Below the pieces are notes generated by a model. That model saw only the letters and a program-made list of their open reading frames with translations. It made no database searches and was not told where the DNA came from. Below are positions 55,101 to 64,000 of a stretch of 64,000 nt of DNA, one piece after another. Source of the stretch: Aquimarina latercula DSM 2041 (GTDB lineage Bacteria; Bacteroidota; Bacteroidia; Flavobacteriales; Flavobacteriaceae); assembly GCF_000430645.1 (NCBI RefSeq), contig NZ_AUMK01000014.1:1-64000 (forward strand). Direction: 5' to 3'. A program made the translations under genes and the position numbers. Each line of letters opens with the position of its first letter. Within the stretch, counting starts at the first letter, position 1.

Positions 55101-55705
55101 AACAAATTAGATTTTATGGTAAATAGATTTGTAATATCTTCCTTTTTGGGGTCATTATTCCATATATTAATTCCTAGCTCCTGAGCTGCAGTTGTATTAG
55201 CAAAAGTGTCATCAATAAAAAGAGTTTCTGATGGAGTTAATTGATGGTTGTCTAATACGAATTGAAAAATATCTAAATTAGGTTTTCTTAAATTGATTTC
55301 ATGTGAAAGATAGAATGTTTGAAAGCAAGATTTAAAATCATAATAAAATGGGATATTCTCCTTTATCCAATTTATGTGTAATTCGTTTGTATTGCTTAAT
55401 AAAATTAACTGATATGTTTTGTTTTTAGATAATTTTTGAAGGAACTCTAAGCGGTGTTTTGGAAAATCTTTTAGAATAGCATTCCAAGCATTTATTATTT
55501 TTATTTCAGAAGCATCGGGAAGTAATTTTTGATAATGGTTAATAAATTCTTTAGTTGTAATTTCTCCAGTTTCATAGGATTCATTTAAGTGTTCTAGATC
55601 CTTTGTGAAGGGAAGTAATCCAAGTTTTGTAAGTTCCCTTGATGTAGCTGACTTATCTAGGTTTATAAAGACATCACCAAAATCAAAAATAATAGTTTTA
55701 ATCAT
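55097..55705 (-). CDS. HAD-superfamily hydrolase
   Basis: 202 aa. Motif I is FDFGDVFINLDK (first Asp nucleophile, with the second Asp of the usual DxD replaced by Gly), motif II LLSNTNE and motif IV FIDDTFANT. The second Asp of DxD is also Gly in many family members of the YihX/GPH type. Probably a small phosphatase. Overlaps ribD (8 bases) and the transporter gene. Confidence 0.85.
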   Translation of the reverse strand: MIKTIIFDFGDVFINLDKSATSRELTKLGLLPFTKDLEHLNESYETGEITTKEFINHYQKLLPDASEIKIINAWNAILKDFPKHRLEFLQKLSKNKTYQLILLSNTNELHINWIKENIPFYYDFKSCFQTFYLSHEINLRKPNLDIFQFVLDNHQLTPSETLFIDDTFANTTAAQELGINIWNNDPKKEDITNLFTIKSNLF

Positions 55706-56747
55706 TATAATATATTCTTAAGGTGTCGTCAATTATTTTTTTCTCTGAGGTTCGTTTAGATTCAAGTGAAGGAGCTTTTAATCCTTTTAGAAAACTATTC
55801 ATTCCTGTAAATACCCTTGCTTCATCCCATAAGTTTTCATTGATAAATGATTGGATGGTGTAACTGCCTCCTTCGATAATTACGGATTGAATCTCATGAG
55901 TATGAAGGATGTTACAAATTTGTTGAGGAACATTGTTCTTAGAATCAATCATCTCATATGTTAAAACTGTGTCCTCATTTTCTTGTTTGTAATCACTAGT
56001 TGTAATTACAATTGTTTTTACGGTTTTATCTAAAATAGAAGAACCTTTTGGGATTTTGTTATAAAGGTCAATTATTATTCTTACAGGGTTGGTGCCGGAC
56101 CAATCTCTAATAGTAAGTCTTGGGTTATCTTCTATTACTGTTTTGTTTCCAACAAGGATAGCTTGTTCTTCTGCTCTCCATTTATGAACTAATTGTCTTG
56201 AGTAAGAATTTGTGATCCACACGGGAGCTCTTTTTGTTGTTTTTTCTGGAGCAATAAATCCATCTATAGTTTGTGCCCATTTGAGAATAATATAGGGGCG
56301 TTTTTTATTGTGGAATGTAAAAAAACGCTTGTGATGTTTTCTACATTCAACTTCTAAAACACCTAGAGTCACATTGCATCCAGCATTTTTAAGTTTTTCG
56401 ATACCTCTTCCAGAAACTTTACTATGTGTGTCTATTGTTCCTATAACTACGTTTGGTATTTGATGCCTTATAATAAGATCGCTACAAGGAGGAGTTTTTC
56501 CAAAATGAGAACATGGTTCCAGAGTTACATATAGAGTGGCTTTTTTTAATAAAGCTGTGTCTTTTACCGATTGTATTGCATTTACTTCAGCGTGACTACC
56601 TCCATATGGACTAGTGTAGCCTTCTCCTATAATCATATTGTCAAGAACAATAACGCAACCAACCATCGGGTTTGGTCTGGCATTACCTAATGCATTTTTT
56701 CCAATTTGAATGCAACGTCTTATGTATTTTTCGTGTAGTGTATTCAC
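55698..56747 (-). CDS. ribD: Riboflavin biosynthesis deaminase/reductase RibD
   Basis: 349 aa. N-terminal deaminase with the zinc site (GSHAEVNAI and PCSHFGKTPPCSDLI) and C-terminal reductase (ILKWAQTIDGFIAP, VGNKTVIEDNPRLTIR, VIIEGGSYTIQSFI). Performs two steps of riboflavin synthesis. Starts 5 bases after the lipoprotein gene; further ribosylation and synthase genes are not in the window. Confidence 0.95.
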   Translation of the reverse strand: MNTLHEKYIRRCIQIGKNALGNARPNPMVGCVIVLDNMIIGEGYTSPYGGSHAEVNAIQSVKDTALLKKATLYVTLEPCSHFGKTPPCSDLIIRHQIPNVVIGTIDTHSKVSGRGIEKLKNAGCNVTLGVLEVECRKHHKRFFTFHNKKRPYIILKWAQTIDGFIAPEKTTKRAPVWITNSYSRQLVHKWRAEEQAILVGNKTVIEDNPRLTIRDWSGTNPVRIIIDLYNKIPKGSSILDKTVKTIVITTSDYKQENEDTVLTYEMIDSKNNVPQQICNILHTHEIQSVIIEGGSYTIQSFINENLWDEARVFTGMNSFLKGLKAPSLESKRTSEKKIIDDTLRIYYND

Positions 56748-56752
56748 TCTAA

Positions 56753-57214
56753 CTATTTTAAACTTACTTCTTGTTCTTTATTGATCTTATACGGATAAGA
56801 AAAATTTCCGAAATGATATTTAATGTTTCCTTCATAACGAATAAGAAGAGAATCTGTCTGTACCATTTTAATTACACTATTAAGAAGGCTATTTTTGTTT
56901 TCTTCATAAATCTTAGAAAGTGAAAATGTTCCTTCTAATGGAATCGTAAATTCTTTTTTAGATGGGACATCAAATTCTTTAGAAGAAATAGAACCTACAT
57001 CTATGTTATCAACAAAAACTCTGATGTCATCAATAGAAAGTTTACCATTTAAGTTATTAGGGTTATTAAAAACTGCATCTGCTTGTATTGTTATATTACG
57101 CATACTGACATTTTTAACATCAATATTTGTAATATATTTAAACTCGGGTTTTTTAGATATAGAACAGCTAGAAATTATGAGAAATATTGTTGATAATAAT
57201 AAAAGCTTCTTCAT
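56753..57214 (-). CDS. LEA14-type lipoprotein
   Basis: 153 aa. Lipobox (FLIISSC, Cys about 17). The mature part is a single LEA type-2 (WHy-like) beta domain: ITIQADAVFNNPNNLNGKLSIDD, VGSISSKEFDVPSKKEFTIPL. Envelope protein of unknown function. First gene of the ribD operon, on the strand opposite to the gene at 57309. Confidence 0.8.
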   Translation of the reverse strand: MKKLLLLSTIFLIISSCSISKKPEFKYITNIDVKNVSMRNITIQADAVFNNPNNLNGKLSIDDIRVFVDNIDVGSISSKEFDVPSKKEFTIPLEGTFSLSKIYEENKNSLLNSVIKMVQTDSLLIRYEGNIKYHFGNFSYPYKINKEQEVSLK

Positions 57215-57308
57215 TGATTACTGTATGGATTTAACGTATATTTCATCTATATAAAAAGATGAAAGTCATTAATTTTTAGATTAACAAAAGTAGTATTTAA
57301 ATATTATA

Positions 57309-57794
57309 ATGAGTACGATAAAAATTCGTTCAGTTGCACCAGAAGATAACCAAGCTTTAGCTCAAGTAATTAGAGATGTTTTGATTGAGATGGGAGTTCC
57401 TAAGGTCGGGACAGCTTATGAGGACGAAGCATTAGATGTAATGTATGAAACTTATGATGCTCCTCGAAAAAAATATTTTGTTGTAGAAGATGATGGTAAG
57501 ATTATTGGCGGTGCGGGAATTGCCCAATTAGAAAAAGGAAGTTCAGAAATATGTGAGCTTCAAAAAATGTATTTTCTACCAGAAGCAAGAGGAAAAGGTT
57601 TAGGTTCGCAAATGATGAGTAAATGTCTCGATTTTGCAAAAGAACAAGGGTTTGTTAAATGTTATTTGGAGACTATGCCTTATATGAAAGAAGCTAGAAA
57701 GTTGTACGGAAGAGTAGGATTTAAAGCTTTAGATGCACCGATGGGGGATACAGGACATTATAGTTGTCAAGCTTGGATGATTAAAGATTTGTAG
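57309..57794 (+). CDS. GNAT-family N-acetyltransferase
   Basis: 161 aa. Acetyl-CoA loop LPEARGKGLGSQMMSKCLDFA and C-terminal YGRVGFKALDAP. The substrate cannot be inferred. Two bases before prmC, so the first gene of the prmC-ligA operon. Confidence 0.9.
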   Translation: MSTIKIRSVAPEDNQALAQVIRDVLIEMGVPKVGTAYEDEALDVMYETYDAPRKKYFVVEDDGKIIGGAGIAQLEKGSSEICELQKMYFLPEARGKGLGSQMMSKCLDFAKEQGFVKCYLETMPYMKEARKLYGRVGFKALDAPMGDTGHYSCQAWMIKDL

Positions 57795-57796
57795 GT

Positions 57797-58675
57797 TTGA
57801 AAATTAAAGATCTTAGAAAAGATTTTATAGATTCTTTGGCAGGGCTTTATAATAGAGAAGAAGTAGAATCTTTTTTTTATATGCTTTCCGAAAAGTATTT
57901 AGATATGAGGCGTGTTGATATCGCTTTGGCTTTAGGTAATGAGGTTAATGATGATAAAATATCTTGTTTTGCTACTGCAAAAGAAAGATTGTTTAATCAG
58001 GATCCTATTCAGTATATCATTGGGGATACAGAATTTTATGGATTGTTATTTAAAGTTAATAAAAATGTATTGATTCCTAGGCCAGAAACTGAAGAGTTGG
58101 TAGATTGGATTATAAAGAATCAAGAAGGTGAAAAAAGAAATCGAAAACTAAAAATTATAGATATAGGTACCGGTAGTGGTTGTATTGCGATTTCTCTTGC
58201 TAAAAACATACCAAATTCAGAAGTATATGCCATAGATGTTTCAGAAAAAGCATTGGAGATTGCAAGGTTAAATGCTGCTGATAATGATGTGGAGGTAAAT
58301 TTTATTAAAGCAAATGCTCTTGAATTGGATAGTTTAGATGGTGATTATGATGTTATAGTCTCTAATCCTCCATATGTTAGAGAACTTGAAAAAAAAGAAA
58401 TACAGCCTAATGTGCTGGATAATGAGCCTCATTTAGCACTTTTTGTTTCAGATGAAAACCCATTAATTTTCTATAAAAAAATTACCGAATTAGCCAAGAG
58501 TTCATTGGCTTTGGGTGGTTTGTTGTATTTTGAAATTAATCAATATCTTGGAAAAGAAACTAAAGTAATGATCCAAGAACAGGGATATCAAGCTGTTAAT
58601 CTTCGTAAAGATTTATACGGAAATGATCGAATGATACAAGCAGGTTTAATTAAAAAAAATATTAAAAATCTATGA
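57797..58675 (+). CDS. prmC: Release-factor glutamine methyltransferase PrmC
   Basis: 292 aa. Methylates the Gln of GGQ in release factors. Motifs: VLIPRPETEELVDWI, IDIGTGSGCIAISLAKNIPNS and YDVIVSNPPYV (catalytic NPPY). The start is TTG, three bases after the previous stop, which gives the conserved N-terminus; no ATG is nearby. Overlaps the LOG gene by 4 bases. Confidence 0.94.
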   Translation: MKIKDLRKDFIDSLAGLYNREEVESFFYMLSEKYLDMRRVDIALALGNEVNDDKISCFATAKERLFNQDPIQYIIGDTEFYGLLFKVNKNVLIPRPETEELVDWIIKNQEGEKRNRKLKIIDIGTGSGCIAISLAKNIPNSEVYAIDVSEKALEIARLNAADNDVEVNFIKANALELDSLDGDYDVIVSNPPYVRELEKKEIQPNVLDNEPHLALFVSDENPLIFYKKITELAKSSLALGGLLYFEINQYLGKETKVMIQEQGYQAVNLRKDLYGNDRMIQAGLIKKNIKNL

Positions 58676-59262
58676 ATGATTTAACTTCTATTTGTGTTTT
58701 TTGTGGAAGTAGTGAAGGGAATGATGTTGACGTTGTGGAGCAAGCTTTGCAATTAGGGCAACAGCTAGCTCAAGAAAATATAGTATTGGTATATGGTGCT
58801 GCAAAGATTGGTATTATGGGTAAAGTAGCCGAAGGTGCACTTGCTCATAATGGTAAAGTAATTGGTGTTATTCCTGATTTTCTTAAGCTAAAGGAAGTAG
58901 TCCATTTAGGATTAACAGAATTGATAACTACTGATAATATGCATGAACGTAAAATGAAAATGCATAAGCTTAGTGATGGTTTTATCACATTACCTGGAGG
59001 TTTTGGAACATTAGAAGAATTATTTGAGATTATTACTTGGTCTCAATTGGGTTTACATCAAAAACCGATTGGTCTTTTGAATACCAATGGTTTTTATGAT
59101 CACCTGTTGTTAATGTTAGAAAATATGGTTCATAATGGTTTCTTAAAAAAGAGTAATTATGATTTATTGATAGTAGAAGATGATATTGATCGTCTTTTGC
59201 AAAAAATGAAAGCGTTTAAACCTATTCAGGTACCGAAATGGTTAAAACCTGAAGGGACATAA
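58672..59262 (+). CDS. LOG-family nucleotide phosphoribohydrolase
   Basis: 196 aa. TIGR00730-type Rossmann protein with ICVFCGSSEGND, LVYGAAKIGIMGKVAEGAL and the PGGFGTLEELFEIITW catalytic motif. Releases a base from a nucleotide (cytokinin-activating-type activity, or AMP/purine hydrolysis in bacteria). Sits between prmC and ligA. Confidence 0.92.
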   Translation: MNDLTSICVFCGSSEGNDVDVVEQALQLGQQLAQENIVLVYGAAKIGIMGKVAEGALAHNGKVIGVIPDFLKLKEVVHLGLTELITTDNMHERKMKMHKLSDGFITLPGGFGTLEELFEIITWSQLGLHQKPIGLLNTNGFYDHLLLMLENMVHNGFLKKSNYDLLIVEDDIDRLLQKMKAFKPIQVPKWLKPEGT

Positions 59263-59274
59263 AAAATAAAGTAA

Positions 59275-61286
<2,012 letters not shown>

Positions 61287-61287
<1 letters not shown>

Positions 61288-61970
61288 TGAAAATAAGAAC
61301 CCTCATAAAAATATTACTGTTAATTACTGGTAGTTTATGTGTTTTGAGTACGATACTACAAAATCAAACTATAGAGTTGTATTCAAAACCAATGACAGTG
61401 CCTTTGTTTTTTATGTTGTATTGGTTTCATGTAAAAAAGGTTGATGCCCTGTTTGTACTAGTGTTATTTCTTTGTTTTATGGGAGATATATTTTTACTAA
61501 CAGGAATAGAGAATGGGTTTAGGTATGTTCTATTGAGTTATACCTTAAGTTATTTTATTCTTTTTTATTTCTTGTTTAAAAATCATAAGCAAATAGATTA
61601 TAATAAAACAGACTTGGTCTATCTAGGCGTTTTTTTAGTAGTCTGGACGGTTATTGTCTATCAAATTTATGCTGTCACTAATCAGTCGATGGGGGGTATA
61701 AGGTCTTTTGGAATTGTGTATATTATCATTCTATATTTTTTATTAATCGGAGCAGTATTTCAATATGTAAATATTAGATCTCCTAAATCTCTTTGGTTTA
61801 CCATTGCTATTTTAAATTTCATTATCAGTGATGCTTGCTTCGCATTAGACAAGTTTTATGTTCCTTCTTTAGAGCTTAAAATAATTAATTCTATCTATCA
61901 GTTACTAGCGGTTTTCTTTTTGGTGAAGTTTAAGATTTCTAGTTCAGATTCGTTAAAGATTAAAACATAG
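61287..61970 (+). CDS. YhhN-like membrane protein, paralogue 1
   Basis: 227 aa, about eight membrane helices. YSKPMTVPLFFMLYWFH, LFLCFMGDIFLLTGIENGF and IRSPKSLWFTIAILNFIISDACFALDKF resemble the YhhN/TMEM86 (lysoplasmalogenase-like) family. It could be an inner-membrane ether-lipid hydrolase, but family assignment is from pattern only. First of four tandem paralogues; translationally coupled to ligA. Confidence 0.75.
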
Positions 61971-62043
61971 TAGTTTGTTTGTTTTTAATTATTTAATTGA
62001 AATTTAGTATATTAACAAAAGGAAAAATTGTTTAATATAGTGT

Positions 62044-62781
62044 ATGATGGGGATTTCTCCCTTTTTTTTATACCGCCTAAATCGAATGAATGAGGGAAAA
62101 CTACTAAAATTTATAATTTCTTTTTTGGTTGTGCTACAGGTTTTAGGATTCTTATTTCAGAATTCTTTGTTGTGTAGCGCCAGTACATCTTTATTGTTTG
62201 TATCAATAGCATTTAAATATATACTAGAAAGTAAGAAAATAAAACCGGTGCATATTCTTGTGCTATTTTTATTTTTCATTTCGGAGTTAATGCACTTAAT
62301 AACTGAAATAGGAACAATAAAACACAGGATGCTTGTCCGTATAATTGGATACATTATGTTGTTTTATTTTCTTTACTATAATCATAAATCTTTTAAGTAT
62401 AATCGCAGAGATGTTTTTACGCTAGTTCTAGGAAGTCTATTATATACAGTAATTTTTTTTATTACATATTCGGTAGTTAGAGAGCCAATGGGGGATTTAA
62501 GTTTAATCGGTTTTCTACATTTATTATTGTTGTATGTTTTGCTTATCGTAGGGGCAATGCATTATATAAATATAAGATCAGAAAAGTCTTTATGGTTCTT
62601 TTTGGCAATTTTAAACTTTTCATTTAGTGATTTTATTTTATTGATTGATGAGTTTTATCTTCAATCTAGCGAGCTAAAAGTTATTCGCTTAATATGTCAG
62701 CCTTTAGCTCTTGTTTTTTTAGTGAATTATATGATTACAAAATATGAATATTTGAAATCTGAAGAGTTTGAAGGCTTTTAG
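62044..62781 (+). CDS. YhhN-like membrane protein, paralogue 2
   Basis: 245 aa. It has the same helices and the motif IRSEKSLWFFLAILNFSFSDFILLIDEF as paralogue 1, so the gene arose by tandem duplication. The GD motif of the family is less clear here. It lies 73 bases after paralogue 1. Confidence 0.7.
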   Translation: MMGISPFFLYRLNRMNEGKLLKFIISFLVVLQVLGFLFQNSLLCSASTSLLFVSIAFKYILESKKIKPVHILVLFLFFISELMHLITEIGTIKHRMLVRIIGYIMLFYFLYYNHKSFKYNRRDVFTLVLGSLLYTVIFFITYSVVREPMGDLSLIGFLHLLLLYVLLIVGAMHYINIRSEKSLWFFLAILNFSFSDFILLIDEFYLQSSELKVIRLICQPLALVFLVNYMITKYEYLKSEEFEGF

Positions 62782-62800
62782 AAAGCATAAAGAAGTATAG

Positions 62801-63496
62801 TTGGATAAAATAAAATTAGCATATAGATTATTGTATATTTCAGGAGTTATGTTATTACTGACTTCTATTTTTCATGAGCCTTGGTTAGTCTATACCAAAA
62901 CTCTTGTCGTTATTTCATTGTCTTTTTTTTATTTAGTTGCTGCAAAAAAAATAAGATATCTAGTTTTAATAGCGCTAATGATAGTTTTAATATCAGAGGT
63001 ATTGTCTGTTATAGATTTCAAAAAATATTTTAGAGTAATTAATGTTCTGATGTCATTTTATTATTGTTTTAATATGATGTTATTATGGAAGAGTTTAAAG
63101 AAAGTGAAAATACAACTGAAAAGAATTTTTACCATTCAATTAGGGATTACCATGAGTTTAATTACTTATGTAGTTTACTCAGTAGCAGATATGATTTCTC
63201 TAAATGTTGGAGATGATCAATTTTATCTCAATATCCTTATAATTTTGTTTATATTATTTATTGGTTTTTGTTATTATATCTACTTAAATAGTAAAACTGT
63301 AGTGAGTTCATCTTTAATGATAGCGGCATCTTGCTTTCTTATTGTAAATATTTTGACGATATTAAATAAAATGTATGTATACCTCGATGTGTTTGTAGTT
63401 ATTACAAATGTTTTACAATTATTTGGGCACTATTTTTTGGTTAAGTTTTTTGTGGAGCAAGAGGACTTGAAACCAGATGATGTAGAATTTTTTTAA
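62801..63496 (+). CDS. YhhN-like membrane protein, paralogue 3 (diverged)
   Basis: 231 aa with a TTG start 19 bases after paralogue 2; no in-frame ATG gives a better N-terminus. The helix pattern is the same (TKTLVVISLSFFYLVA, IALMIVLISEVLSVIDF, FVVITNVLQLFGHYFLVKFF), but most conserved residues of paralogues 1 and 2 are lost. Confidence 0.65.
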   Translation: MDKIKLAYRLLYISGVMLLLTSIFHEPWLVYTKTLVVISLSFFYLVAAKKIRYLVLIALMIVLISEVLSVIDFKKYFRVINVLMSFYYCFNMMLLWKSLKKVKIQLKRIFTIQLGITMSLITYVVYSVADMISLNVGDDQFYLNILIILFILFIGFCYYIYLNSKTVVSSSLMIAASCFLIVNILTILNKMYVYLDVFVVITNVLQLFGHYFLVKFFVEQEDLKPDDVEFF

Positions 63497-63553
63497 TTTA
63501 ATTGTTGATATTTAGTATTTTGAAATGATATTAATATTCACTAAAAATAACAT

Positions 63554-64000
63554 TTGCAAATATTGAGACCCATTAGCCCGTCATATGTATTGTTTTATTT
63601 TTCTTATGTTGTGGTTATTTTGGTTGCTTTTTTTTGTGAAAGAATACATTTGATATATGTCAAGCCATTAGTTCCAGTTTCTCTTATAGTTATTTATATT
63701 ATTAAGACTAAGGTTGTAAATGTTTTTTATATCCTTAGTATGATTGCTATTGCTATTAATGATACATTAGTTTATGCTGATTTTGATAAGTATTTTAATG
63801 TAGTTGGGATGTTGATCATTTCTTTTTATTTGATAAATATATTTTTATTAAGAAGTTATATCTCTCTAGCTGATATTAAATTAAAGAAGTTAGCTTCTTT
63901 TCCTATTATTATAAGTTCTATTTTAATATCATATTTGATTTTTTCGGTGTCTCAATTAGTGCTTCCTGTTCTTATGGATTCTATTGTTACTTTCTTCGCA
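63554..64000 (+). CDS. YhhN-like membrane protein, paralogue 4 (cut by window end)
   Basis: At least 149 codons, open to the last base. TTG at 63554 is the first possible start after an in-frame TAA at 63548; a second TTG is at 63563. Hydrophobic helices and VKPLVPVSLIVIYIIKTK, MIAIAINDTLVYADFDKYF, resemble paralogue 3 (KTLVVISLSF, VIDFKKYF). The 3' end is beyond the window. Confidence 0.65.
   Translation, partial: MQILRPISPSYVLFYFSYVVVILVAFFCERIHLIYVKPLVPVSLIVIYIIKTKVVNVFYILSMIAIAINDTLVYADFDKYFNVVGMLIISFYLINIFLLRSYISLADIKLKKLASFPIIISSILISYLIFSVSQLVLPVLMDSIVTFFA

Noticed and set aside
63552-63561. ATTTGCAAAT palindrome before paralogue 4
   Set aside because: 10-bp AT-rich palindromes are expected by chance in this composition.

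Overview
The window is AT-rich chromosomal DNA from a member of the Bacteroidota, most likely a marine Flavobacteriaceae (Aquimarina-like is a guess from gene content). Reasons: several promoters fit the Bacteroidota -7 consensus TAnnTTTG; there is a TonB receptor/DUF4249-type lipoprotein pair, a SusC-like plug-and-barrel protein, LytTR and TPR-linked regulators, monomeric NADP isocitrate dehydrogenase, an N-terminally extended GAPDH, and small peptides with flavobacterial GG leaders.

Layout. 1-340: end of an rRNA operon (23S 3' end, 5S, terminator). 821-4992: a dinB-dnaE translesion-synthesis operon behind a -7 box flanked by two inverted repeats. 5158-6770: a secreted coiled-coil protein and a DinB-superfamily (four-helix) protein. 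7100-18629 is an accessory signalling and peptide region. It holds two tandem TPR histidine kinases and a REC-LytTR regulator, three tandem lanthipeptide-like precursors without any modifying enzyme, a TPR-membrane-AraC regulator, a LytTR paralogue with a degenerate receiver, an outer-membrane barrel, an LRR lipoprotein, and a pair of double-glycine-leader peptides of which one is frameshifted at an A7 tract. 18890-27044: a VgrG / Rhs-GIY-YIG toxin / Imm26-like immunity cassette with an unknown fourth gene. 27388-38017: lipoproteins, murQ, a TonB receptor pair, and an ECF sigma/anti-sigma operon that continues into three beta-barrel proteins. 38193-61287 is mostly housekeeping: icd, rplS, trmD, gap, a Deg protease, dapF, mltG, dnaA, ribD, prmC, ligA and neighbours. 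61287-64000: four tandem YhhN-like membrane proteins, the last cut by the window edge.

How the parts work together. The most interesting region is 7100-18669. The two kinases share almost the same cytoplasmic half but have different sensor halves, and they sit in one operon with a LytTR response regulator. Directly next to them are three RiPP-type precursors. A near-identical 20-bp palindrome occurs once in front of the precursors and once between the AraC-type regulator gene and the second LytTR gene, which suggests a shared regulon (inference). No LanB/LanC, radical SAM, ATP-grasp or peptidase-ABC transporter gene is visible in the window, so maturation would have to act in trans. The next small-peptide operon (18308-18629) lies beside a contact-dependent toxin cassette, so the accessory region may be a competition/communication island.

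Limits: all calls come from reading sequence and motifs by eye; no database search was run. Start codons were moved from the longest possible start where signal peptides, terminators or conserved N-termini supported it.
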